Under the pieces are notes generated by a model. That model was not told the DNA's origin and did not search any database. It was given only the letters and a program-made list of their open reading frames with translations. This document shows positions 53,435-61,819 of a DNA stretch of 64,000 bases, piece after piece. The number at the start of each line of letters is the position of its first letter. Within the stretch, counting starts at the first letter, position 1. Position numbers and translations under genes: made by a program. Source of the DNA: Paraburkholderia sp. (lineage in GTDB: Bacteria; Pseudomonadota; Gammaproteobacteria; Burkholderiales; Burkholderiaceae); the NCBI RefSeq assembly GCF_028283785.1, contig NZ_JAPWKB010000019.1, positions 702,001 through 766,000 on the forward strand. Reading direction: 5' to 3'.

Positions 53435-54745
53435 TTGTCCAGAGTGCGTTTCGATCTCGATGCGCTGAAACGTCTCGCGCAGTTCGCCGCGAAACGCAGC
53501 GGCGAAGACCGCATTCCGCAGGTGGCCGGCAGTCTCACGTTCACGTCGATGCTGGCCATCGTGCCGCTCGCGACCGTCGCGTTCGCGCTGTTCACCGCGT
53601 TTCCCATTTTCGGTTCGTTCCAGATGTCGTTGCAGGCGTTCCTCGCCGAACATCTGATGCCCGCGCAGATCAACGACCAGATTTTCAAATACCTGAACCA
53701 GTTCGCAGCGAAGGCCAAAGGCCTGACGACGATGGGGATGATCGTGCTGTTCGTCACGTCGGTCATGACGATGATGACGGTCGAATCCGCGTTCAACGTG
53801 ATCTGGCGGGTGCGCAAATCGCGTCCGCTGGCGCAGCGCATCCTCGTCTACTGGGCGATCATCACGCTCGGGCCGATCCTGATCGGCGTGAGTCTGTCGG
53901 TGTCGTCTTACCTGATGTCGCAATCGATGGCTTTTGCGGGCGCGCAGCATATGCCGATGGTGATCGAATGGGCGTTGACGGGCGCGGTGTTACCGCTGAC
54001 CGCGCTCGCTTTCACGATGCTCTACGTGTTCCTGCCGAACTGCCGCGTCGAATGGCGCGACGCGGTGATCGGCGGTCTGGGCGCGGCGGTCGCGTTCGAA
54101 CTCGCGAAGCGCGGCTTCGGCTACTACATCCGGCGTATTCCAACCTACACCGCGGTCTACGGTGCGTTCGCCGCCGTGCCGATGTTCCTGCTGTGGATGT
54201 ATCTGAGCTGGTTCATCACACTGGTCGGCGCGATGGTGGCGTCGGCGTTGCCTGCCATCCGGATCGGCCAGTTTCATCGTCCGCGGTTTGCGGGCAGCGA
54301 TCTGTTCGACGCGCTCGAGTTGCTTGCCCGCCTTGCCGAAGCGCGCGACGCGGGCACCCACGGCTACACGATGCCGGAACTCGCGCGCAAGCTGCGTCGC
54401 GATATGGATACGACTATTTTTCTGCTGGAAAAGCTCGAAGAAATCGAGTGGATTGCGCGGTTGCAGGAAGCGGATGCGCGACCGCGTTTCGTGCTGCTGG
54501 CCAATCCGAATCAGGTCAGCGTCGAGCGTCTGTACGGGCTGTTCGTGATCGACCGGGCGGAACTCGAATACCAGTTGAATCTGCAATCGACCCGCGTTGA
54601 CGGCCCGATGCTGCTCGCCGCGCTCGAAAGCGAACGGATGACGGTGACGCTCGCCGCGTTGCTGGCCGCGCGGGCCGCCGCCCGCGAAGCAAACGACGCC
54701 GAAGCGGGAGACACCGCGACGTCGATGCCGCACCAGACTGCATAG
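53435..54745 (+). CDS. YihY-family inner-membrane protein
   Basis: This 436-residue protein has six membrane helices in residues about 30-275 (the YihY/UPF0761 domain: RIPQVAGSLTFTSMLAIVPLATV, AFELAKRGFGYYIRRIPTYTAVYGAFAAVPMFLLWMY) and a cytoplasmic winged-helix-like C-terminal domain of about 150 residues. The TTG start at 53435 is preferred because GGGAGG lies 8 nt upstream; an in-frame ATG at 53396 has no ribosome site. Function is unknown; members were once misnamed ribonuclease BN. Confidence 0.87.
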   Translation: MSRVRFDLDALKRLAQFAAKRSGEDRIPQVAGSLTFTSMLAIVPLATVAFALFTAFPIFGSFQMSLQAFLAEHLMPAQINDQIFKYLNQFAAKAKGLTTMGMIVLFVTSVMTMMTVESAFNVIWRVRKSRPLAQRILVYWAIITLGPILIGVSLSVSSYLMSQSMAFAGAQHMPMVIEWALTGAVLPLTALAFTMLYVFLPNCRVEWRDAVIGGLGAAVAFELAKRGFGYYIRRIPTYTAVYGAFAAVPMFLLWMYLSWFITLVGAMVASALPAIRIGQFHRPRFAGSDLFDALELLARLAEARDAGTHGYTMPELARKLRRDMDTTIFLLEKLEEIEWIARLQEADARPRFVLLANPNQVSVERLYGLFVIDRAELEYQLNLQSTRVDGPMLLAALESERMTVTLAALLAARAAAREANDAEAGDTATSMPHQTA

Positions 54746-54773
54746 TGTGGCGCGTAGGCTTACGCCTGCGCGG

Positions 54774-55094
54774 CTACAGCGAAATCTTGCCGGTGCAGAT
54801 GTCCTTGAACATCACCCAATCACCCATCAGGCTATAGACCGGATGCCGGAACGTAGCCGGACGGTTCTTCTCGAAGAAGAAATGTCCGACCCACGCGAAG
54901 CCGTAGCCGCACACCACGGCAGCCGGAAGCCATAGCCAGTCGCCGGTGGCAAGCGCCATCGCCAGACAGCCGATCACGCCGAGCGAACCGACGAAATGCA
55001 GCCGCCGCGACACGCGATTGACATGCTCTCCCAGATAGAACGGATAGAACTCCGCGAAGTTCGCGAAGTGGTGACTGTGAGTGGTATCAGCCAT
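54774..55094 (-). CDS. Mpo1-like DUF962 membrane protein
   Basis: This 106-residue protein of the DUF962/Mpo1 family has two hydrophobic helices and the conserved histidines His24, His33, His71 and His84 (HVNRVSRRLHF and GHFFFEKNRPATFRHP). In yeast Mpo1 equivalent histidines bind iron for 2-hydroxy fatty acid alpha-oxidation. GGAGG precedes ATG 55094; upstream frame to 55235 is unconserved. It is convergent with the YihY gene; a GC-rich hairpin without T-run separates them. Confidence 0.88.
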   Translation of the reverse strand: MADTTHSHHFANFAEFYPFYLGEHVNRVSRRLHFVGSLGVIGCLAMALATGDWLWLPAAVVCGYGFAWVGHFFFEKNRPATFRHPVYSLMGDWVMFKDICTGKISL

Positions 55095-55353
55095 GATGGC
55101 CTCCGTTATCCGCGTGGCCGCGCGTGGGGTTGGCGCGGCGCGTGCGGCACGAGCCCGACGCAGGTAAGCACCTGATTCGCCGTCGAATTCGCGCAAGCTC
55201 AAACTCATTGTGATGCGATCGACGACGCCGCGCAACCTGGCCGTTCGGCTAATGGCGCGACTTTCGCCGCGCGGTTATCGTCGTTGTCGTGCCGATGGTT
55301 TTTTGCGGCGAATCGTGACCAGTCACTGTGAGCGAACGTGCACGCCAGCGAGG

Positions 55354-56187
55354 TCAGCGGCGGCTTTCCAGCGGCATGCGCGCGAAGCTGAACAGCGCGT
55401 CGAGCGTCGCGTCGGGCTGCTCGCTCATCACGGCGTGTCCGGCGTCGAGGGCGATCGTCCGTGCGTCGACGCCGGCCTGCGTGAGCGCGTCGGCGAGCGC
55501 GCGGGCGGCGCGCGGCGGCGTCATCGCGTCGCGTTTTCCGACGATCAGACGCACGGGGCAGCGCACCTGCGCCGCGCGCGCGAAGCCGTCCGCGTAATCG
55601 TTGCAAACGGTGAAGTCGGTGTGAAACAGCTGCGGCTCGCCGGTCGCGGCCACCTGTTCCATCAGCCGACGGTTCATCCCGTGCAACCAGAAGCCTGGTC
55701 CGGGACACGACGGCTTCGCGGCGAGCGTCGAATGCGACCACGCGTTGACCATCGCGATGGCGTGCGGCTCGTCGTGTTGCGCGGCGTCGAGCAGCGCGTC
55801 GGAGACGGCCATCGGCACGGCGGTCGCGATCAGTGCGAGATGCGTTGCGCGGTCGGGATAACGCGCGGCGAACTCCAGCGCGACCAGCGAGCCCATGCTG
55901 TGTCCGATCACGCACGCGCGCTCGACGCCGCTCGCGTCGAGCAGCGCGGCGAGCCAGTCCGCGAGCGCGCCGATCGACCTCAGCGCGGGTCCGGCGCTGC
56001 GCCGATGGCCGGGCAGATCGACCGCCAGCACGCCGAAACCGTGATTGGCGAAGTAACGCGATTGCAGCGCCCAGACGCTATGGTCGTGCTCCGCGCCGTG
56101 AATGAACACGACGGCGGGCAGCGCCGGGTCGAAGCGTTTGCCGCCGGTGTACGCGTACGCCGGTTTGCCCTGAACCTCGACGATCAT
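55354..56187 (-). CDS. Alpha/beta hydrolase
   Basis: This 277-residue hydrolase has the oxyanion region FIHGAEHDHSVW (28-39), nucleophile elbow GHSMGS with Ser97, and a late DAGHAVM histidine near residue 255, completing a Ser-Asp-His triad. The substrate is unknown. ATG 56187 overlaps the metY stop (ATGA), so the two are co-translated; in that position hydrolases might act on homoserine-ester-like or thioester substrates, but this is conjecture. Confidence 0.88.
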   Translation of the reverse strand: MIVEVQGKPAYAYTGGKRFDPALPAVVFIHGAEHDHSVWALQSRYFANHGFGVLAVDLPGHRRSAGPALRSIGALADWLAALLDASGVERACVIGHSMGSLVALEFAARYPDRATHLALIATAVPMAVSDALLDAAQHDEPHAIAMVNAWSHSTLAAKPSCPGPGFWLHGMNRRLMEQVAATGEPQLFHTDFTVCNDYADGFARAAQVRCPVRLIVGKRDAMTPPRAARALADALTQAGVDARTIALDAGHAVMSEQPDATLDALFSFARMPLESRR

Positions 56188-57527
56188 GCCGGCTCCTTGC
56201 GTGCGTCGTCCGCGCCGGGCCGTTGGGTGGCAGCCGTTGCGCCGGTTTTTTGCGCGGCTTTCAGCGCGCGCTTGAGATCGTCGATCAGGTCGTCCGGATC
56301 TTCCAGACCGATCGACAACCGGATCGTGCCTTCGGCGATGCCCGCTGCGAGCAACGCGTCGGCGTCCATCCGGAAATGCGTCGTCGAGGCGGGATGGATC
56401 ACCAGCGAGCGCGCGTCGCCGACGTTCGCGAGGTGCGAAAACAGTGTCAGCGCCTCGATAAAGCGCCGGCCGGCGGCGCGGTCGCCGCGAAGATCGAAGC
56501 TGAACACCGCGCCCGCGCCGCGCGGCAGCAGGCGTTGCGCGAGCGCGTGATCCGGATGCGACGGCAGTTCCGGATACGCGACCGACTCGACCGCGTCGTG
56601 CGCGACCAGGAACTGGACGACCTTGCGGGTGTTGGCGACATGGCGTTCCATCCGCAGCGGCAGCGTTTCGATGCCTTGCAGCAACTGCCATGCGGCTTGC
56701 GGATGCAGGCACGCGCCGAAGTCGCGCAAGCCCTCGCGGCGCGCGCGCAGCAGGAACGGCGCGACCGTGCTTTCTTCGGCGAACACCATGCCGTGAAAGC
56801 CGTCGTAGGGCTCGGTGAATTCGGGAAAGAGACCGGATGCGTCGAAGTCGAACGTGCCGCCGTCCACCAGCACGCCGCCGATGGTCGTCCCGTGGCCGCC
56901 GAGAAACTTGGTCGCCGAGTGATACACGTAGTCCGCGCCGTGGTCGAATGGCTTGAGCAGATAGGGCGTCGTGAAGGTCGAATCGACCAGCAGCGGCACC
57001 CGATGCGCATGCGCGATCTCCGCGACCGCGCCGATATCGAGCACGTCGAGGCCCGGATTGCCGAGCGTTTCGCCGAACAGCAGCCGCGTATTCGGCCGCA
57101 ACGCCGCGCGCCAGGCGTCGGTGTCGCCGGGTTTCACGAAGGTGGTGTCGATGCCGAAACGGCGCAGCGTGTAGTGCAGCAGGTTGTGCGAGCCGCCGTA
57201 GAGCGCACTGGATGCGACGATATGTCCACCCGCGCCCATCAAGGTCGCAATCGCGAGGTGGAGGGCCGCCTGACCGCTGGCCGTGCCGATCGCGCCCGCG
57301 CCGTTTTCGAGCGCGGCGACGCGCTCTTCGAACACGGCCACGGTCGGGTTCGAAATGCGTGAATACACGTGGCCGGCGCGCTCCATATTGAATAGCGCGG
57401 CGGCGTGATCGGTGTCGCGAAACGAGAACGAGGTGGTCTGGTAGATCGGCGTGGCGCGCGCGCCAGTGGTGGGATCGGGGGCGGCGCCGGCGTGCAGCGC
57501 AAGCGTATCGAAACGGTTGGCGGACAT
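56184..57527 (-). CDS. metY: O-acetylhomoserine sulfhydrylase (PLP enzyme)
   Basis: This 447-residue Cys/Met-metabolism PLP enzyme forms homocysteine from O-acetylhomoserine and sulfide. TLALHAGAAPDPTTGARATPIYQTTSF is the MetY-type N-terminus. SGQAALHLAI binds the phosphate, and Lys207 in HSATKFLGGHG forms the Schiff base. The longer length and the insert after residue 215 favour MetY over MetZ/MetB. ATG 57527 starts the homology with only AGG close by. Confidence 0.9.
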   Translation of the reverse strand: MSANRFDTLALHAGAAPDPTTGARATPIYQTTSFSFRDTDHAAALFNMERAGHVYSRISNPTVAVFEERVAALENGAGAIGTASGQAALHLAIATLMGAGGHIVASSALYGGSHNLLHYTLRRFGIDTTFVKPGDTDAWRAALRPNTRLLFGETLGNPGLDVLDIGAVAEIAHAHRVPLLVDSTFTTPYLLKPFDHGADYVYHSATKFLGGHGTTIGGVLVDGGTFDFDASGLFPEFTEPYDGFHGMVFAEESTVAPFLLRARREGLRDFGACLHPQAAWQLLQGIETLPLRMERHVANTRKVVQFLVAHDAVESVAYPELPSHPDHALAQRLLPRGAGAVFSFDLRGDRAAGRRFIEALTLFSHLANVGDARSLVIHPASTTHFRMDADALLAAGIAEGTIRLSIGLEDPDDLIDDLKRALKAAQKTGATAATQRPGADDARKEPA

Positions 57528-57913
57528 CCTGGACAGCGAAGCCGCGCACGGCGTTCGCGAAGGGTGAAGGTGAGGGCATCCTATCACCCGTGCCGGACGC
57601 GGCAATTGGGTCTGACGAGAATGCGCGGCACGTCGGCAAGACGTCGAGCGCGCCGCGCGGGATGCCGCAGCAGCAGGGTTTCTACGGTGTCCGGCGCACG
57701 CTGGGCGTGGCCTGTGCGCTTTCTTTTTATGAACCTTTCCGCTAGGATCGAAAGTCAGTCATACGGTATCCGATGCCGCCCGGGCGCTTGCCCGGCGCAC
57801 GTCCGGCCCAAGCCGGGAAAGCCCGAACCGGGCGCCGTGCTCTCGTTCAATCACGTTCAAACAGGCGTCGGCCGGGCGCCATGGCAGCTTTAGCGGCTTC
57901 ACAGGAGACAATC
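57528..57913. other. Divergent intergenic region between metY and the CBS-pair gene
   Basis: This 386-bp gap has a minus-strand TAGGAT near 57576, a possible -10 for metY, and a plus-strand TAGGAT near 57744, a possible -10 for the CBS gene. The rest is GC-rich with short CCCGGGCG hairpins. I found no recognisable riboswitch or ORF. Confidence 0.45.
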
Positions 57914-58372
57914 ATGCGAGTCAGCGACATTCTCAAGGTCAAGGGCAACACGCTTTTCACGGTCACGCCGGACACGCCGCTGGCCGAAGCCGTCGATGCG
58001 ATGGCCGACCACGATATCGGCTCGCTGGTCGTGATGGAATACGGCGATCTGGTCGGCATGCTGACCTTTCGTGAAATTATCCTGACGCTCAGCAAGCAGG
58101 GCGGCGCGGTCGGCACGTCGACCATCCGCAAGGTGATGGACGACCATCCGCTCACCTGCACGCCGGAAACCGACGTCAACGAAGTGCGCCGGATGATGCT
58201 CGAACATCACGTGCGCTATCTGCCGGTGATGGAAAGCCGCACGCTGATGGGCGTGATTTCGTTCTACGACGTCGCGAAGGCGGTCGTCGAGGAACAAGGT
58301 TTTGAAAACCGGATGCTGAAAGCCTATATCCGCGACTGGCCGGAAGAGCAGGAGCAGCAGCCGGCACGTTGA
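57914..58372 (+). CDS. CBS-domain pair protein
   Basis: This 152-residue cytoplasmic protein consists of two CBS motifs (about residues 8-62 and 75-135; HDIGSLVVMEYGDLVGMLTFREI and HHVRYLPVMESRTLMGVISFYDV). Such pairs form a Bateman module that binds adenine nucleotides such as AMP, ATP or SAM. No enzymatic partner domain is present. GGAGA precedes ATG 57914. The next gene begins after a candidate terminator. Confidence 0.9.
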   Translation: MRVSDILKVKGNTLFTVTPDTPLAEAVDAMADHDIGSLVVMEYGDLVGMLTFREIILTLSKQGGAVGTSTIRKVMDDHPLTCTPETDVNEVRRMMLEHHVRYLPVMESRTLMGVISFYDVAKAVVEEQGFENRMLKAYIRDWPEEQEQQPAR

Positions 58373-58452
58373 GCCGCACGGCGTCGGCTTGCGTCGTGCG
58401 TTGCGACGCGGGCCAGCTGGCGATACTCGGGGGCGTTGCCGTCCCAAACCGG

Positions 58453-58482
58453 AAAGCGCACGCGCGAGCGAGCGCTTTTTTT
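58453..58482 (+). terminator. Candidate terminator after the CBS-pair gene
   Basis: AAAGCGC and GCGCTTT pair around a 12-nt GC-rich loop that can fold further, followed by a run of T to about 58482. It is placed 80 bp after the CBS stop and before the LplT-PlsC gene. Confidence 0.65.
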
Positions 58483-58568
58483 GTGTCCGCGCCGGTCGCG
58501 TGTCGCGCAACCGGCGCATTGCGGTGCAGACCGCTCAAGCCACGGCGTCCGCGGACGCCAGCCACGCC

Positions 58569-60515
58569 ATGACCGATCGACAGACTTCAGCGGTACCCGC
58601 GTCGCGCCGTGCCGCGCGCGACAAAGCGGGCCATCAGTCGCAGTTCGCGCTGTTGCGCGAGCGCCGTTTTGCGCCGTTTTTCTGGACGCAATTTCTCGGC
58701 GCGATGAACGACAACGTATTCAAGATCGGGTTCACGTCGCTGGTCACGTACCAGGCGTCGCGCTTCGCCGGGGTCGATCCCAAAACCGCCGCGTTCCTGA
58801 TTTCCGCGATTTTCATCGTGCCGTTCGTGCTGTTTTCCGCGACGTCGGGGCAGATCGCGGACAAGTACGACAAGGCCATGCTCACGCGTTTCGTGAAGAC
58901 CTTCGAAATCGCGGTGATGCTGGTCGGCGGCGCGGGATTCTGGTTTCACAGCGCGCCACTGCTTTACACCTGCACGTTTCTGATGGGCGTGCATTCGACG
59001 CTGTTCGGTCCCGTCAAATACGCGTATCTGCCGCAGCATCTGGGCAAGGACGAGCTGGTGGGCGGTAACGGACTGGTCGAAATGGGCACCTTCGTCGCGA
59101 TCCTGATCGGCACGATCATCGGCGGCGCGGCGGCGGGGTTCGTCGAGCATGGCGCGACGGTGCTGGCCTGCGCGTGCGTGGCGATCGCGGTGATCGGGCG
59201 CGGGGTGTCGTCGGGCGTGCCGGTGTCGGCGTCGTCGCAGCCGGATTTGCGGATCAACTGGAATCCGGTCACCGAAACCTGGCGCAATCTGAAACTCGCG
59301 CGCGAAAACCGCACGGTGTTTCTGAGTCTGCTCGGCATTTCGTGGTTGTGGTTTGTCGGCGCGACGTTTCTCGCGTCGTTTTTCAACTTCGCGAAAGACG
59401 TGCTGTCGGCGAATCCCGATGTCGTGACCGTGCTGCTCGCGACGTTTTCGCTCGGGATCGGACTCGGTTCGCTGATGTGCGAGCGGTTGTCGAAACGGCG
59501 TATCGAGATCGGTCTGGTACCGCTCGGGTCGATCGGCATCAGCGTGTTCGCGATCGACCTGTTTTTCGCCAGCCACGATATGCCGCCGGCCGGACATCTG
59601 CTCGGCGTCGGCGAATTCCTGACGCGCGCGGTGCATTGGCGCGTGCTGGCCGACCTGTTCCTGCTGGCGATGTTCGGCGGCTTTTACAGCGTGCCGCTGT
59701 ACGCGCTGATCCAGTCGCGTTGCCAGCCCAGCCACCGCGCCCGGATCATCGCCGCGAACAATATCCTGAACTCGCTGTTCATGATTGTTTCGGCGTTGAT
59801 GGCGATGGGGCTGACGTCGGCGGGCGTCGGCATTCCGGGTATTTTCCTCGTTACTGCGCTGCTCAATATCGTCGTCGCGACGTATATCTACTCGCTGGTG
59901 CCGGAGTTTTTGCTGCGTTTCGTCGCATGGGTGCTGGTCCACACGTTCTACCGGATCCGCCTCGTCCATGCGGAGCGGATTCCGGAAGAGGGCGCGGCCG
60001 TGCTGGTGTGTAACCACGTCAGTTTCGTCGACGCGATCGTGATCATGGCCGAGAGTCCGCGTCCGATTCGCTTCGTGATGGATTACCGGATTTTCCGCTC
60101 GCCGCTCGCCGGCTGGGTGTTCCGTCACGCAAAGGCCATTCCGATCGCGCCCGGACACGAAGATGCGCCGATGCTGGCCCGGGCGTACGACGCATGCGCG
60201 CGTGCGTTGGAAGATGGCGAACTCGTGTGCATTTTTCCGGAAGGCAAGCTCACGCAGACCGGTGAGATCAATCCGTTCCGGCACGGCGTGTCGGAAATTC
60301 TGCGGCGTTCGCCCGCGCCGGTCATTCCGATGGCGCTGCGCGGCTTGTGGGGCAGCGTGTTTTCGCGCGGCTCGGCGGCGCATTTGCCGCGACCGCTGCA
60401 CAAGGGCGTGATGAGTCGTCTGACGCTGGCCGTCGGCGAACCGCTCGATCCGGCCGCGGTCACGCCGGACGGCCTGCAACAGATCGTCAACGAATTGCGG
60501 GGCGCGCGGAAGTAA
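58569..60515 (+). CDS. LplT-type MFS transporter fused to PlsC-type acyltransferase
   Basis: This 648-residue inner-membrane protein has two parts. Residues about 25-430 are a lysophospholipid-flippase-like MFS domain (FAPFFWTQFLGAMNDNVFKIG). Residues about 445-640 are a PlsC/LPLAT domain with the HX4D motif at His483/Asp488 (NHVSFVDA) and FPEGKLTQTGEI. It may flip and re-acylate lysophospholipids. The Aas ligase domain found in the full three-part fusion is absent. ATG 58569 has no clear ribosome site. Confidence 0.88.
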   Translation: MTDRQTSAVPASRRAARDKAGHQSQFALLRERRFAPFFWTQFLGAMNDNVFKIGFTSLVTYQASRFAGVDPKTAAFLISAIFIVPFVLFSATSGQIADKYDKAMLTRFVKTFEIAVMLVGGAGFWFHSAPLLYTCTFLMGVHSTLFGPVKYAYLPQHLGKDELVGGNGLVEMGTFVAILIGTIIGGAAAGFVEHGATVLACACVAIAVIGRGVSSGVPVSASSQPDLRINWNPVTETWRNLKLARENRTVFLSLLGISWLWFVGATFLASFFNFAKDVLSANPDVVTVLLATFSLGIGLGSLMCERLSKRRIEIGLVPLGSIGISVFAIDLFFASHDMPPAGHLLGVGEFLTRAVHWRVLADLFLLAMFGGFYSVPLYALIQSRCQPSHRARIIAANNILNSLFMIVSALMAMGLTSAGVGIPGIFLVTALLNIVVATYIYSLVPEFLLRFVAWVLVHTFYRIRLVHAERIPEEGAAVLVCNHVSFVDAIVIMAESPRPIRFVMDYRIFRSPLAGWVFRHAKAIPIAPGHEDAPMLARAYDACARALEDGELVCIFPEGKLTQTGEINPFRHGVSEILRRSPAPVIPMALRGLWGSVFSRGSAAHLPRPLHKGVMSRLTLAVGEPLDPAAVTPDGLQQIVNELRGARK

Positions 60516-60584
60516 CGCGCTTTGCGGCCGCCGCCGACGCCGCGCAAAGTCGGGCGGCGGCCCGCGCAGCCGCGCCGGCGCTGG

Positions 60585-60590
60585 CATAAT
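60585..60590 (+). promoter_or_regulatory. Probable aroC promoter -10 hexamer
   Basis: CATAAT lies 33 bp before the aroC start codon in a GC-rich gap. The -35 zone has no consensus match. Confidence 0.4.
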
Positions 60591-60623
60591 AGCGGTCTCC
60601 CGCAATTCCTTTGGACGACGCTC

Positions 60624-61724
60624 ATGTCCGGTAACACGCTCGGTACGCTTTTCACTGTCACGAACTTCGGCGAATCGCACGGTCCCGCGATCGGCTGTGT
60701 GATCGACGGTTGCCCGCCGGGCCTGTCGCTGACCGAAGCCGATATCCAGATCGAACTCGATCGCCGCAAACCGGGCACCTCGCGCCACGTGACGCAGCGT
60801 CAGGAAGAAGACAAGGTCGAGATCCTGTCGGGCGTGTTCGAAGGCAAGACCACCGGCGCGCCGATTGCGCTGCTGATCCGCAACACGGACCAGCGCAGCA
60901 AGGACTACGGCAATATCGTCGATACCTTCCGTCCCGGCCACGCCGACTACACCTACTGGCAGAAATACGGCATTCGCGACTACCGTGGCGGGGGCCGTTC
61001 GTCGGCGCGTCTGACGGCGCCCACCGTCGCGGCCGGCGCGGTCGCGAAAAAGTGGCTGAGCGAGCATTTCGGCGTTGAAATTCGCGGGTATATGGCGGCG
61101 TTGGGCGAGATCGACATTCCGTTCGTCGATTGGCAGCATGTTCGCGAAAACCCGTTTTTCGCGCCGAATGCCGATGTCGTGCCGGAACTCGAAACCTATA
61201 TGGACGCGCTGCGCAAAGACGGCGACTCGATCGGCGCGCGCATCAACGTGGTTGCGTCGGGCGTGCCGGTGGGCCTCGGCGAGCCGCTGTTCGACCGCCT
61301 CGACGCCGACATCGCGCACGCGATGATGGGCATCAACGCGGTGAAGGGCGTCGAGATCGGTGCGGGCTTTGCGAGCGTCGCGCAACGCGGTTCGATACAT
61401 GGCGACGAACTCACGCCGGAAGGCTTCGTCGGCAATCACGCGGGCGGCGTGCTCGGCGGGATTTCGACGGGCCAGGACATCACGGTTTCGATCGCGATCA
61501 AACCGACATCGAGCATCCGCACGCCGCGCCGCTCGATCGATAAAGCGGGCGAGCCGGTGGTCGTCGAGACCTTCGGCCGCCACGATCCGTGCGTCGGCAT
61601 TCGCGCCACGCCGATCGCGGAATCGATGCTGGCGCTGGTGCTGATCGACCACGCGCTGCGCCATCGTGCGCAAAACGGCGACGTGAGCGTCACCACGCCG
61701 ACCATCGCGGCGAGCGCGCCCTAA
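60624..61724 (+). CDS. aroC: Chorismate synthase
   Basis: This 366-residue FMN-dependent enzyme makes chorismate, the last common aromatic precursor. GESHGPAIGCVIDGCPPGL at the N-terminus, YGIRDYRGGGRSSARLTAPTVAAGAVAKK and GHDPC-like RHDPCVGIRATPIAE match all chorismate synthase signatures. Length is normal. The start is set by the conserved MSGNTLGTLFTVTNFGESHG; the open frame to 60522 lies in the promoter. Confidence 0.98.
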   Translation: MSGNTLGTLFTVTNFGESHGPAIGCVIDGCPPGLSLTEADIQIELDRRKPGTSRHVTQRQEEDKVEILSGVFEGKTTGAPIALLIRNTDQRSKDYGNIVDTFRPGHADYTYWQKYGIRDYRGGGRSSARLTAPTVAAGAVAKKWLSEHFGVEIRGYMAALGEIDIPFVDWQHVRENPFFAPNADVVPELETYMDALRKDGDSIGARINVVASGVPVGLGEPLFDRLDADIAHAMMGINAVKGVEIGAGFASVAQRGSIHGDELTPEGFVGNHAGGVLGGISTGQDITVSIAIKPTSSIRTPRRSIDKAGEPVVVETFGRHDPCVGIRATPIAESMLALVLIDHALRHRAQNGDVSVTTPTIAASAP

Positions 61725-61819
61725 GCGCGTGCCGATCGCGGCCGTGTCAGGTTTCGCGCAACCATGCGGATGATGCGGCGATCGTCGGGCTTGATTGTCT
61801 GTTCACGAGGCACGCTCCG

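Noticed and set aside
54746..54773. Hairpin between YihY and Mpo1-like genes as a terminator
   Set aside because: The stem is imperfect and has no T-run on either strand.
57528..57913. SAM-type riboswitch upstream of metY
   Set aside because: I looked for a conserved SAM-aptamer-like pattern on the minus strand and saw none; only GC-rich hairpins and a possible TAGGAT box.
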